Below, in pieces: positions 1-10,362 of a stretch of DNA of 64,000 bases (positions are counted from its first letter, which is position 1; each line of letters begins with the position of its first letter). This DNA comes from Flectonema sp. DT1601 (Eukaryota > Euglenozoa > Diplonemea > Diplonemida > Diplonemidae), in NCBI GenBank assembly GCA_964019425.1, contig OZ025800.1, positions 124,001 to 188,000 on the forward strand. Direction: 5' to 3'. Below the pieces are notes generated by a model. That model did not search any database, had not been told where the DNA came from, and saw only the letters and a program-made list of their open reading frames with translations. A program made the translations under genes and the position numbers.

Positions 1-823
1 TTAATCTCCAATGAGGAGCTGCTTCCGAAGCAGCACCAGTGTTTTGAAGATAATAATCCCAACGAGTTCCCCATGCTGATGCTGGTTTTTCTATCCAAGA
101 TACGGAGTAGGTCCAGTGGATTTGTTTTGAAGATGTTGTGTTTGAGTCAACAAAGAGACGACCAGTGTTTTTAGAACAGTCTGGTTTTCGAATAGAACGA
201 GGGAATACTTCAAACCCAACGATAATGATTGAGTCGTTGGAAATATAATTATAATGAATACTAAAGTCATGATGATTATGTAAGAATACTTTATCATCTT
301 CACATCCTCCAATTGAGGCTCCGCGAACTTCCGGTGCTGATCTCAACGGATTTCGATCATCTTTACAAAACTTTTTGATAGCCATTCCTCTCGCGGCATC
401 TGAAGCTATCAAAGGAAGGTTATCCAAGACCATATTAGTTCTGTATCCTCTTCTTATAAATTCATTGAACTTTCTAATTGATGCAGCAGATAATATATCC
501 TCACCAGGAGAACACGTTAGTTTCTTACAACTTTCATTCTTCATGATGTTGAATTCATAAAGAGAGGACTCAAGAAGATCACCTTTTAACATCATTCCGA
601 CATTCACTTTTGACGAGTCTCTTTCAAGTTGATCAGCTCTGCAATATTGTAAAGAATAGTATTCGAAAGGAATGATAGCGTCAACGGATGTGAGTGAGTT
701 TACTTCTGGTATTGCGATGTGTTTTCCAGTGATGTTCCATGTCTTTAATTCCATTACCGAGTACCCAACACCTTGATTGGGTAGGACCACCACCAACATT
801 ACTGTTGTTAGTATTGAATACAT
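1..823 (-). CDS. TM9SF / nonaspanin (EMP70 family), N-terminal part
   Basis: An open frame runs from the ATG at 823 to the left edge without a stop, giving about 274 residues; the rest lies outside the window. Residues 1-20 look like a signal peptide. The luminal domain shows TM9SF landmarks: a YYSLQYC segment near residue 60, then MLKGDLLESS, a cysteine pair around residues 98-103, a DNLP motif near residue 137, and YSVSW followed by WGTRWDYYL near the edge. Nonaspanins are nine-pass membrane proteins of Golgi and endosomes, with roles in sorting and adhesion; the nine membrane segments would lie beyond the edge. The start follows an A-rich stretch ending in AAAG about 12 nt upstream. No intron is needed in this part. 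The family is fairly sure; the subgroup cannot be told. Confidence 0.82.
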   Translation of the reverse strand, partial: MYSILTTVMLVVVLPNQGVGYSVMELKTWNITGKHIAIPEVNSLTSVDAIIPFEYYSLQYCRADQLERDSSKVNVGMMLKGDLLESSLYEFNIMKNESCKKLTCSPGEDILSAASIRKFNEFIRRGYRTNMVLDNLPLIASDAARGMAIKKFCKDDRNPLRSAPEVRGASIGGCEDDKVFLHNHHDFSIHYNYISNDSIIIVGFEVFPRSIRKPDCSKNTGRLFVDSNTTSSKQIHWTYSVSWIEKPASAWGTRWDYYLQNTGAASEAAPHWRL

Positions 824-1058
824 TTTATTTTATATCTTTGTTGTTGTTGTTGTTTTTTAAAACAAAAGTAATTCACAACTACTTTACAAGCATTTCCGTT
901 AACTAATTGGTAACAAAAAGGTTGTCTGGAGAGTCAGGTCAGGGTGAGAGATTGACTCACGTTTTGAGCAAGATAACAAGATAGTTATTTTATTGAGAGA
1001 ATAAGAACGAAACAAAAGATTTATTTTTCCTAACAAATAATTTTAATAAGAACACCGA

Positions 1059-2192
1059 CTAATTCAGGACAGCTCCATTAGCTTTCAGAATCTCAACTAG
1101 CTCTTCGTGTGACTCTTCTTTAGCTATGAGGATTGGTTGATGATTTCCGAGAGTGTTATTGACGTCAGCCTTGTAAGAAATTAACAATTCGACTATCTTA
1201 CTGTGATTGTATTTTGAAGCAATACAGAGAGCAGAGTTCCCACTATTATCAATTTGATTAACCTTAGCAGACTTCTTAAGTAATAATTCAACCACCTCAA
1301 TGAAACCATTCTCAACTGCAAATAGAAGTGCACTACGACCTTCATCATTAAGGAAATCAACAATAGCTCCATTCTCAATTAGCATTTCAACAGCTTCCAG
1401 TCGTCCGTTAGTCGCAGCAACTTGCAATGCTGTTACTTTTTGAACCACATAATTCACATCAGCTCCAGCCTTAATTAGTTCTTCCAAAATGCTAACGTAT
1501 CCCAATTTAGATGCAGCGACTAGTGGAGTACAAGGAACAGATCCTCCGTAGTCAGGTTTAGCACCACTTCTAAGTAGTTCTTTAACCACTCCAACGCTAG
1601 AAGCCTGAGATGCTATTAATAAAGGAGAATAACCTTCTATATTCATTCCATTAACGTCAGCTCCTCCTTCAATTAGAATCTTGAGAGCTACTTCATCACC
1701 ACCTGATGAGGCAATCGTTAGAGGAATACCACTGTAGTATACCTGCTGGTTTGGATTAGATCCGTGTGCGAGTAATTGTTTTATTATTTCATGTCTCCCT
1801 TCTTTAACAGCCATCGCCAATGGAGTGAGGTGTATTCTGGTATCAAAATCGTCAGGTTCGACTCCCGCATGAATATACGAGATCACTAAATCTCCTCCAG
1901 CTTTAACCTCTGCTACCAAATTTGCTGAAGTTGGTTCTTTGTCACCAAGTCTTCGTAAGGCAATTGCTTTTTCCGATTCCTCCATAGTAATTTGATCATT
2001 GTCATTTACTCCATAGCCAGACACTAGTTTTGAGTCTTCCATAACCACACCTTCATACAGTAGATTAAACAGACTACTTGAGAATCCTCTTTCTTCTAAT
2101 TGCTTTTTCATGTCTCCAACTCTTGTGTTGACTTCCATCGTAAACGGTTCCACTGATCCATCCAATGTCGAAATGAATAACGCCAGAGACAT
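1059..2192 (-). CDS. Ubiquitin-like domain plus ankyrin-repeat protein 1
   Basis: A 377-residue protein without introns. Residues 3-72 look like a ubiquitin-like fold (LFISTLDGSVEPFTMEV, then LLYEGVVMEDSKLVSGYGV, close to the ubiquitin pattern of I-F-AG-K-L-D-x-L-x-D-Y). From about residue 118 to the end there are roughly eight ankyrin repeats with TPLxxAxxxGxxxxVxxLLxxGAxxN cores. Ankyrin stacks bind partner proteins; the head may connect to ubiquitin or proteasome machinery, which is inference only. A second gene of the same design lies at 56910-57806, in the same order of domains but with fewer repeats. The ATG follows a CAG acceptor-like site 17 nt upstream. The stop is 235 bp from the TM9SF start. 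Confidence 0.8.
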   Translation of the reverse strand: MSLALFISTLDGSVEPFTMEVNTRVGDMKKQLEERGFSSSLFNLLYEGVVMEDSKLVSGYGVNDNDQITMEESEKAIALRRLGDKEPTSANLVAEVKAGGDLVISYIHAGVEPDDFDTRIHLTPLAMAVKEGRHEIIKQLLAHGSNPNQQVYYSGIPLTIASSGGDEVALKILIEGGADVNGMNIEGYSPLLIASQASSVGVVKELLRSGAKPDYGGSVPCTPLVAASKLGYVSILEELIKAGADVNYVVQKVTALQVAATNGRLEAVEMLIENGAIVDFLNDEGRSALLFAVENGFIEVVELLLKKSAKVNQIDNSGNSALCIASKYNHSKIVELLISYKADVNNTLGNHQPILIAKEESHEELVEILKANGAVLN

Positions 2193-2522
2193 CTTTTGAG
2201 TGTTTTATTCTGATTTGGTTAAAAACGTTGTAGACTTGCTGCGTTAATAAGAATTGATACCACAAGGCTGTTTGAAATTAAAGAACAATATAATATAATT
2301 TTCAAAGATCAACACATCAATCAATAAATAGAACTATGTTACCATCTGAGGAGTTAGACGACAGTAAGAATAGAACCCATTAGAGTTGTCAACGGTTAGA
2401 GGGTTGACTACTCCAACAGAAAAATGCGAAACAAAAGAAATTTTCTTTAATTAAAAAGAGAGAGAGGGATGTCTGAATTACACAGAAGATAACAACAGAA
2501 CGAGTTAAGTAAGTTTCTTTGA
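2193..2522. other. Intergenic stretch
   Basis: 330 bp between two minus-strand genes, probably the 3' UTR of the 110-residue gene and the splice-acceptor region of the ankyrin gene. I see no coding sequence, repeat or RNA gene in it. Confidence 0.5.
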
Positions 2523-2855
2523 TTAGGACATGTCATCAGCCATTCGTTTTTTGACAGATTTCGACCACTTCGTACCAACGTCTCTTCCATCCGCATCCGG
2601 TTGACTCATGTTGTGAAATCTTTTATCTCTGTGGCACAAAAACCTACGAGGCATCTTATCAACTTCCTTCCAAGCGAGGTTATCTGAAAGTTTTCGTTTT
2701 CCATTCTCGTCGACGACAGCCTCCTTCCATCTGGCGTTCCTCGTTTGCACTTTTATTCCGAGAGTGCAAACCAAACCTTCCTCAGACTTTATCTTCCATT
2801 TGGAATTAGAGTCGTGGATTCTCTTCTTTTCGAAATATCCTTTTCTGAAATCCAT
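2523..2855 (-). CDS. Small basic protein, unknown function
   Basis: A 110-residue frame rich in Lys, Arg and Trp. I do not recognise a family. Reasons to think it real: it is on the shared coding strand, its ATG follows a CAG acceptor-like site 23 nt upstream as in the neighbouring genes, and its composition is protein-like, with no low-complexity run. No signal peptide or membrane segment is visible. Charged stretches at both ends (residues 3-20 and 85-110) could suit nucleic-acid or protein binding, but this is a guess. An unspliced chance frame remains possible. Confidence 0.45.
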   Translation of the reverse strand: MDFRKGYFEKKRIHDSNSKWKIKSEEGLVCTLGIKVQTRNARWKEAVVDENGKRKLSDNLAWKEVDKMPRRFLCHRDKRFHNMSQPDADGRDVGTKWSKSVKKRMADDMS

Positions 2856-4118
2856 GTTGTGTTTTTGTTATAAACAATCTGAATTATGAAAATATTTGAG
2901 GTCGGGTGAAGTAACATATTTAATATTTACATTCGATCTCTGCATCAATTGCAATCTGAGAATGAAAAAACTACTTAATTGTGTCAGAAAAAAAAACTTC
3001 TTTTAAATGCATCCAAATAAGGCAACGCTGGTACTCACCAGTCCAAATAAAACTATTAAAGCTGTGGAACTGCTTGTAAGAAAACGTTCCGTTGTAATCT
3101 CTATTTTAATTTTTTATATTTTGGATTCTTTCTTCCCTTCTTTTTTTTTATAGAGTTTCATTTTTTTTTTTTTTTTTTTTTTCCCTCTTTTTTTTTTTTC
3201 CTTTTTCCTCTCCTCTATCTTGTAAGTCAGGCAAAATCATTAATTAATGACGAACAGGACGAACAGTTAGTTTTAACAGTCTGATTGCTTTATCAATAAG
3301 CAATAGAAGAAAACATCGAAAAAAGCAACTGAAGTCACAGAAAAAATCCGTCACTCGGAATCGAACTTAAACTGCGCTTGCTGTAAGTATGTATATAATT
3401 CAATCCATGAAGAGAAACGCATGAGACTCAAGTCGTCACCACCAAAATAAATTGAAGAGAATTGAAAGTCATTTCTGACACAAAGCAAAGAAGGCACTCA
3501 CAAGTGGTGTCTTCAATTTTGTAAAATAATAAAACACAGGACACGTACTTTGTTTTTTCGTTTTTTTTTTTTTTTTTTTTTCAAATTAGTCTTCTTCCCG
3601 ATCGTGATGAAACTGAAACTATTCTTAAAAATAAAACGAAATCGCGCAGGAAAATAATTCGAAGAATCCTCAGCAGTCAATTATGTTTCTAATATTATTT
3701 TATTGAGGAACTTTTTAATCAGTAAGTTCTTCGACTGAGTGCGAAGAAAACTAACTCGACAAAATGTTCCGGTGGACTATTTCGCATCCCTACGAAGAGC
3801 AAAAGAAAAAAAAAGGATCAAAGAAAACGCACGAAGACGCCAAGTTCCCCCGTCAAGTATTTCTTAAACAAAACATCACCAGATATTTGTATTTTCACTT
3901 TTGTAGAAAGGAAATACTGTTACTCCATCTAACACCTTTTTCATAAACAGCTAGAGAGATCATAAAAATCAGAAATATAGAAACTTATTTTTTTATTTTA
4001 AATATTAGTGTGCTCTGATTGGGTCGGAGAGTAGTCGTCAACAAATAAAAGATAAACGCACAAAGACGTATAACAGAACTGTCAGCTGATGACGAGTAAA
4101 CAAACGTATTCACTTTGG
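2856..4118. other. Long AT-rich gap with homopolymer tracts
   Basis: About 1.26 kb downstream of the MFS transporter gene. It holds long T runs on the plus strand near 3160-3200 and 3558-3580 and no convincing gene. A 60-codon plus-strand frame at 3764-3946 is lysine-rich and lacks any support. Most likely 3' UTR of the transporter transcript plus spacer. Confidence 0.5.
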
Positions 4119-5468
4119 TCATCTACTTCCTTTGACAAATTTAATACAAAGACCAGATAAGAAACAAGCAAGGCAACCAAAAGAAAGCATGCAAGCATAA
4201 CCACGAAGTGAATATGAATTCGGATCAGAATTACTTCTTCCGACTGCATTGAGAATCGCTCCCCAAAACATTGGTCCTACAGAAGATCCAAGGAATGCGG
4301 CAATACCCCAAACTCCGAGATCCTGTCCTGACGTTGATTTGGAAGGTAAAACATCCAATGCTAGAGCGTAGTCAACTGCCAGGTATGAACCATTTCCGAT
4401 TCCGTATATTGCTGCTACTACATATACCATTCCAATAATGGAATCCTTGTCAACAATAAAAGGTACAATAATGAAAAGAGTATAAACAGCTGACATCACA
4501 CCACAAGATATATAAATCATCGACTTTCGACTCCAACCATTTGGGTTATCAGTCATTCTTCCAATTGGAAAGGCAACAGATGCAGCAGTGAATTGACCAA
4601 TTAAAGCGATGGTAGCTACTTGTTCTCTAGCAGTTGCATCATTCTTTGTACCAACGATATCTCTAATGTAGTAAAGCATGAATGCTTGACAGCTTACTGC
4701 AGCATAGAAGAATCCACGACTTACAAATACCCAAAAGAAATCCATATCCTGAGATGTATCAATGGTGTAGGACTTCATCACTTCTCGGCAGTTTGGAAAA
4801 GAACGAACTTCTGCAGATTGCTCGTTTGCGACATAGCAAACGATACCAACAGCAACAATCAATAAAACTTGATACAGAGAGTACACTTGCGTGATGTCTC
4901 TAGTTCTATAAATCATAACATAACCAAAACCAAAGAAAGATCCCAACAATTGCATCACAGCAACCAAACCAGAAGCAGAACCTTGTTTTGCTTCAGGTAT
5001 AATATCAGGTACTAATCCACATTGAGCTGAATATGTTACATTTAATGAAATCATTGCAACAAATAAAGAAATTGAATACTGCCATCTACTACGTTCTATA
5101 GAAGCATGTTGCATAATAGCTACAGATACAAAGGCACCGAGTGCTCCACAGACAATAAATGGTCTCCTCTTTCCCCATGAACTGGCGCATCTATCACTGA
5201 TAAGACCAACGTATGGACATACTAGTTGTGATAGTCCAATGCTCAATAAGAAGCATCCAAGTGCTACACTCTCTCCATCTGGAAACAGTCTTAGAGCCTC
5301 TTCAGGTAATATAAACATTCCCATTGTAGTACAGATGCAACCATAGGCAAAATTAAACAACGTGATGCCTACAATCTTACCAAAGGAAACCTCAGGCACG
5401 TCAGAAGCTCCTTCTACGTCGATGTACTCCGCAGCCGAGCGACGTTTGGCTGCCACACCGCTGCTCAT
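4119..5468 (-). CDS. MFS transporter, sugar/cation-symporter-like
   Basis: A 449-residue, roughly twelve-pass membrane protein of the major facilitator superfamily. The signature loop after the second helix is present (GLISDRCASSWGKRRPF near residues 90-106), resembling SLC45 and the glycoside-pentoside-hexuronide symporters. A second typical stretch, YLAVDYALALDVLP then DLGVWGIA, lies near residues 363-391. Substrate is unknown; a sugar is plausible from the family. The open frame extends 22 codons further up, but the ATG at 5468 is chosen because it follows TTATTTATTCTCACAG, a clear 3' splice or trans-splice site, 13 nt upstream; the upstream codons would be removed. No introns. A long gap follows on its 3' side. 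Confidence 0.82.
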   Translation of the reverse strand: MSSGVAAKRRSAAEYIDVEGASDVPEVSFGKIVGITLFNFAYGCICTTMGMFILPEEALRLFPDGESVALGCFLLSIGLSQLVCPYVGLISDRCASSWGKRRPFIVCGALGAFVSVAIMQHASIERSRWQYSISLFVAMISLNVTYSAQCGLVPDIIPEAKQGSASGLVAVMQLLGSFFGFGYVMIYRTRDITQVYSLYQVLLIVAVGIVCYVANEQSAEVRSFPNCREVMKSYTIDTSQDMDFFWVFVSRGFFYAAVSCQAFMLYYIRDIVGTKNDATAREQVATIALIGQFTAASVAFPIGRMTDNPNGWSRKSMIYISCGVMSAVYTLFIIVPFIVDKDSIIGMVYVVAAIYGIGNGSYLAVDYALALDVLPSKSTSGQDLGVWGIAAFLGSSVGPMFWGAILNAVGRSNSDPNSYSLRGYACMLSFGCLACFLSGLCIKFVKGSR

Positions 5469-7036
5469 TTTGTCAAGGCAGCTGTGAGAATAAATAAGAA
5501 CGAACACCAAAGGAACGAATTCTAACAGAAACACATCATGTCGAAGGCGTATTTGTGTAAACTATTTACCTGATCATAATTATGATTTAATTTAGTTGTT
5601 TAGTTCTGAAATACTTGAAGAACTCCAACAGACTGCGACAAAACAACAGCTGCTCAAAACACAAGAACAAAGAGGACAACAGAAGTGAGTGAGTCGGACA
5701 AACGTTTCCTTTTGTTCACGCGTTAGGAATCGTGAGAAATAACTGCATAACAACAAAACAGAAAGAAATCAAACTGGTGAATAAAAAATGTTTCAGGAAA
5801 TAATTTTGCTTAGAAGGTCGGTTTCCAGACAAAAATCTACCACGCATATTGCAACAGAAAACACGTACAGGATGAACACGCGACGAAATCAACCAAAAAC
5901 AGAAAAATAAAAAACTAAAATCTCGTACAGTTACGGAGAGAAAATCAATAATCTCCTTCTGCTGCTATTCAAAATTAGTATTTCGAAACAGGCCAGCATT
6001 GGGTAATAAGAGATATGAAAAATCCGTAAGGCCTTATTGCAAGGCTCCATCTCTTCATAGATTTGAATGGATCGTGAAGGGTAAAATTTTATTTTCATTC
6101 CCCACTTTGAACTAACACAAAACGTGCGTCACCGCGGGGATGCTTTTCTCAAAAAATTTATCGCTTATTGCAATCCGTGAATGTCTTTATTAATTTAATC
6201 CACTTTACAATGAATTATTTTAATTACAAAGAGCTTCAAAAGTAAAGTCGTAGGGCCAGCTGCCGTCAATGAACGGAAAATGATTGTGAAAAACGAAAAA
6301 TAACAGAAAAAAAAGAAATAAAAGAACTCCCAACTAATTTGTTTTTGCGATGATTTTTTTTGATAATCATAATATTATAAATTTATAAATTACAAAATAA
6401 AATATTTTGATTTGTGAATAATCCATACAACACCTGACTTCTGTTCCCTGAGTAGTCCTCATGACGGAACAATTTGAAGTTACTCTTTCTGAATAATAGA
6501 TGTGACACATCGAATACAACTTGATCAGACAATGTATGATGAGACTGTACATCCTTATGCAAAAAAAGAAATGTTGCTTGGTAAGAAAAAAAAAACTGGT
6601 TGTAAAAAGGCTGAGATTAATAAAGATCTGGGCTGATTTTGTGGGTTCACACTCGATATGGACTCACTAAGGTATCACTTTAGTAGGCTTGTTGAGCGCT
6701 ACTTCCCCTATCCAGTAACTGTTTCTACGAAATATTACACATTCTTGTTAATAACAGAGATTAGTTTAGTGCAAGAAAAAATAAAAGAAAAGCATAATAT
6801 TATCATAGACCACAACCATGGAAAACAATAAAAAGAAATCAAAAGCATTAAGACAACTCAAAAAGGTCAACCAACTCAGCCATTAAAAAAAAAAGAGCCA
6901 AAGTTTTGATTATAATAAAAACGTTACATCTATAATGAGATAATAGAACTGAAGTAGTTCTTCTACTTAATCCGATTGGACTTTGACTAATAAATAAAAA
7001 GAAATAAATATCACATTTAAACATTTAAATTTACTA
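5469..7036. other. Long gap, no gene seen
   Basis: About 1.57 kb on the 3' side of adenylate cyclase 1. AT-rich, with scattered A and T runs. Short frames are present on both strands but none resembles a protein or follows an acceptor-like site. Probably the cyclase 3' UTR plus spacer. I found no tRNA-like T-arm here. Confidence 0.45.
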
Positions 7037-10000
7037 CTACTCGTTTTTGAGGTGAGAAAACTGGACCTGCCTACGATATGTGGTACCCGTGACGGTGGAT
7101 GACAGCAGACGTGATAGTATATTTTCATAAACAACATCTGACGGGTTTGTAGCAACGTGAAGTGTAAGTTTCTTAATAGCATCCTTATCTCTTGAGTGTA
7201 GAAGAGAAAGGTAACATTCATTCAGATCAGATGAAGAGTTGAGTTCCAAACCATCGTCGTTGTCGTCAATTGCTGATAGTACGTTACCTAACTTACCTGA
7301 CATCACATCATAAAAAGTAACATTCTCACGACTCTCAATATCTTGCCAGACATCTGCAATCCGAAGGTAAGGAGCAACAACACTACAAGTCTCTAATAGA
7401 TTACTTCCCTTCAAACGGTCAGCAACAATACAAAATCCACCCAAAGACTTTGCAAGGTCGCATGCAGCATCGGTTATTAAGAAACAGCGACCAAATATTG
7501 TACTAAATCTTTGATTCTTAGTACCAACATTACCATAATGACACTCTTCTGTAGTAATCCCAATTACTAATCCGCTCTTCTTTCCTCCCTTCGAGTAGAC
7601 GTCAGCAGAGAACCGAATCGCTGCAATTGTGTGAAGCTTTACAGCAGAAGACCAATTAACACCAATTGAGTTTCCAGCTACAAATACAACAACCCCGTCA
7701 GTTACTGCAGCTGAGTCAAGCGCCACAGCAACAGCTAAACTGTAAGTATTGGGATCTGATGTAGTCCCTGGTAGTTTTACTGATGCTACAGACATCATTC
7801 CTTTTGATAGGGAAAGTTTTGTTTTGCTGTTTTTATTTCGTACCCGAACAGTCACAGAACTTGGCGTCGTTGAGATCAGTTGAACTGACTCCGTGACACC
7901 TGAAAACCTTCCTTCTAAATCTTTAGGTACAGAAACAAAAAGACTCTTATCACCAATACCTTTTAGAGGACGAATCCCATGATTGTGAAATACGATTCGA
8001 TCCTTCACTTGACTTTCGATTAGTTGTTTGAAGTCTTCAGTACAACAAACTGTTCCAGGCATGGCTGAGGCTTCGAGACGTGCCGCAGTGTTGATAGTAC
8101 TCCCTCGGTAATCTGCTCTACCAGTCATCGGACTTTCCTCTAAGTTGGCTTCACCACGGGTGAGACCTATTCGGAGTTGAAGACCGTTCCAAAGGAACTT
8201 ATCAGAGTCAGGTAACTTAACTCGCGGTAGTAATAGTCCTGATGGCCATCTGGCTTGGAGTAGTCTTGTTTGTACTTCGTGACAAAATAAGAAAGCATCC
8301 TTAGGATCAGTAAATGCGACCATGAAAGCGTCACCGATAGTCTTTACTTCATAACCAGAGTATTGTGCAACACAAGAACGGATGAGTGTATCATGTTGAG
8401 TCATTGCAGTCATCATGTCTTCAGGACTTTGCTCCCAAAGTGACGCACTCTTTACAATATCAGTAAACACACATGTGATCTCTCCTTGAGGTGGAGGAAC
8501 TGAATTAAAGTTATCCCCATCAATGACAGCATCAGGAACATACGCTCTGTACTCTCGTAGGTTTTTAACCATTTGTTGAAAACTGTCTTGCATGTTTGAA
8601 ATTTCGTAGAAAAGAGATTCGTTGTTTCCGCCGTCGAAAACGTCTTCCTTCAAATCGAATTGAGCAACCTTTGCCATGTCCTGCTCCAATGACAAGAGTG
8701 GTTTGAAAATAACCTTTAGCATGAATGCTGAAAGCACCAAAACAAATACTGCCAGACAAAGAACGACTACGATTGTAATTATTCGATCTCTTGACATCTC
8801 ATTACTGATGTCGCGATCTTCTGTTTCAACCTGTGCTAAGGTTTGATCTTTAGCTTTACTAACATCATTCGTAGCATTGTCGTATTCGGCAGCAGCTAAC
8901 CACCAGTTTATACCTGTTGAGGTATTTATACGATGAACGTAAATAACGTATCCAGAAAATCGATAAGTAGAGTTACTATTGAAAACTATTTCATAACCGG
9001 TTTCAGTGGAGGTATCAAGAGAGTGAATTCCTTCAGCAATCTCTCTGATGGTGTTGTCTGTTGCTTGAATGTCTTTTAATAATACGGCACTGCCGTCTAT
9101 CAAATTGGTTCCATTTACTGATAAGTAGCTGTCTCCACTACTGACACCTGTTAAGATACCTTGTTGACCTCTTGTTTCGGCATAGTCGTTACCGAAGAAA
9201 TCCCCAACGGGAGATTCAGCTACAATAGTGTATATCGCTATGTCAATTCCGGAGTTGCTTTTGGTCGCTTCCGCTAGCTGTCTTAAGAATTCACTAACTT
9301 TCTCTAAACTTACGGATACTTGAGTAGTAATAGCATATTGAGGTGTGATTTTGACAACTGAATTGTAATACATTCCTGCAACAGTAGTAATCGGTACCAC
9401 ATGCGACCACTGTGAATTTCCAATACTAATGTAACCTTCTAACAACATGACTGTGTCGTTAATTTTCATTACACGTTCCTCAGCAGTCAGATATCGCAAT
9501 GGAACGTCAACCACACCTGAACCTGATGTGGTAGTGCCGAGGAGGGCTAAGTTATTTTCAAGTGTTCCGTTAATTTCCACGACGAGTGATTGCTGTGCAA
9601 AGTTAGCGAGATGTGTTAGAGTGTTTTGTTCGTAATCATAAACACTGACAGCTGTAGTTGAAAGACCCTTACTAGCAAAGGTTTTAGTTGATAACCAAAT
9701 GGTAGGAGCAAGTTCTTTAGTCCAATCCCAAATACGTGGATCAGGATGAGTTACTTTATTGATTGCATTGGATAGAAGACGTTGTCCTGTTGTTCCAATT
9801 TCCAAAAAGTCATCTACAGAGGCCGCTATCGATGCTGATCCAAGTCCTAGTAGAGCTCTCGTGTTCTTATCAACACTCACGTGAGCTGCTTCAAAACACT
9901 TCGCTAATCCATCATCATTAGTCTTTCTCGTATCATCTAGTGCAGTATCACATGTTTGAATCGCAACTGTCGCACTTGGCACTACTGTAGCCAGCACTGC

Positions 10001-10093
10001 AAACAGACAGATAATAGCTGCGACTACAGGAACACGAATTCGATGTATCTGTTTCACACTCTCACTCGAACTAATACTCAGTGATGGTTCCAT
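7037..10093 (-). CDS. Receptor-type adenylate cyclase 1 with second degenerate cyclase domain
   Basis: A 1018-residue, intron-free protein. Layout: membrane helix at about 21-45, an extracellular sensor of about 390 residues (dCache-like by layout, with several NxT/S sites), a second helix at about 437-463, a HAMP-like linker, then a class III cyclase at about 535-700. Catalytic residues are complete: metal-binding D545 and D588, adenine-selecting K584 and D661, transition-state N668 and R672. The motif GYEVKTIGDAFMVAF and the WNGL-R-RIG block are close to trypanosomatid receptor cyclases, so the product should be cAMP, made at a surface membrane in response to an outside ligand. Residues about 785-900 look like a second, decayed cyclase fold (GIxTxxxxxGNVG, then FGRCFLITDAACDLA) without metal ligands. 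The ATG follows a CAG site 29 nt upstream. Confidence 0.9.
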   Translation of the reverse strand: MEPSLSISSSESVKQIHRIRVPVVAAIICLFAVLATVVPSATVAIQTCDTALDDTRKTNDDGLAKCFEAAHVSVDKNTRALLGLGSASIAASVDDFLEIGTTGQRLLSNAINKVTHPDPRIWDWTKELAPTIWLSTKTFASKGLSTTAVSVYDYEQNTLTHLANFAQQSLVVEINGTLENNLALLGTTTSGSGVVDVPLRYLTAEERVMKINDTVMLLEGYISIGNSQWSHVVPITTVAGMYYNSVVKITPQYAITTQVSVSLEKVSEFLRQLAEATKSNSGIDIAIYTIVAESPVGDFFGNDYAETRGQQGILTGVSSGDSYLSVNGTNLIDGSAVLLKDIQATDNTIREIAEGIHSLDTSTETGYEIVFNSNSTYRFSGYVIYVHRINTSTGINWWLAAAEYDNATNDVSKAKDQTLAQVETEDRDISNEMSRDRIITIVVVLCLAVFVLVLSAFMLKVIFKPLLSLEQDMAKVAQFDLKEDVFDGGNNESLFYEISNMQDSFQQMVKNLREYRAYVPDAVIDGDNFNSVPPPQGEITCVFTDIVKSASLWEQSPEDMMTAMTQHDTLIRSCVAQYSGYEVKTIGDAFMVAFTDPKDAFLFCHEVQTRLLQARWPSGLLLPRVKLPDSDKFLWNGLQLRIGLTRGEANLEESPMTGRADYRGSTINTAARLEASAMPGTVCCTEDFKQLIESQVKDRIVFHNHGIRPLKGIGDKSLFVSVPKDLEGRFSGVTESVQLISTTPSSVTVRVRNKNSKTKLSLSKGMMSVASVKLPGTTSDPNTYSLAVAVALDSAAVTDGVVVFVAGNSIGVNWSSAVKLHTIAAIRFSADVYSKGGKKSGLVIGITTEECHYGNVGTKNQRFSTIFGRCFLITDAACDLAKSLGGFCIVADRLKGSNLLETCSVVAPYLRIADVWQDIESRENVTFYDVMSGKLGNVLSAIDDNDDGLELNSSSDLNECYLSLLHSRDKDAIKKLTLHVATNPSDVVYENILSRLLSSTVTGTTYRRQVQFSHLKNE

Positions 10094-10234
10094 CTTGTTC
10101 CCTCTGTTTGAGGTGAGGGATTCTGTGGGAGTAAATAAGTTAGGTAATAGTCTAGTAGCGTGAAAAATAATAAAATTACTACACCAGACTCGATGCGATC
10201 AAACTCTTCTACTGTCTTGAAGTCAATAACTTCG

Positions 10235-10283
10235 CATAGCATGCGAGGCTTAATGTCTACCCAGTACTCCGTCAGATACTGGG
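10235..10283 (-). ncRNA. Two adjacent RNA hairpins between CSD1 and cyclase 1
   Basis: In the 269-bp gap downstream of the cold-shock gene two perfect inverted repeats sit side by side: a 7-bp stem (10260-10266 with 10277-10283, loop 10) and, starting 13 nt later, a 5- to 6-bp stem (10232-10237 with 10241-10246, loop 3). In transcript sense they fall in the likely 3' UTR of the cold-shock gene. They may guide RNA processing or stability; no known family is recognised. Confidence 0.3.
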
Positions 10284-10362
10284 ATGAAGGGTATTACACA
10301 ACTACATAGAATCTACGAATCTACTTTTATATTAGTTCATATAGTAAATAATGTAAATATTA

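Noticed and set aside
3357-3380. Possible tRNA T-arm (TTCGATTCC on the minus strand)
   Set aside because: The flanking bases do not pair as a T-stem, and no acceptor or anticodon arm fits.
5469-5534. Upstream ATG of the MFS gene, giving a 22-residue hydrophobic lead
   Set aside because: That part is the pyrimidine-rich lead of an acceptor site, not a signal peptide; the ATG after the AG fits the pattern of all neighbours.
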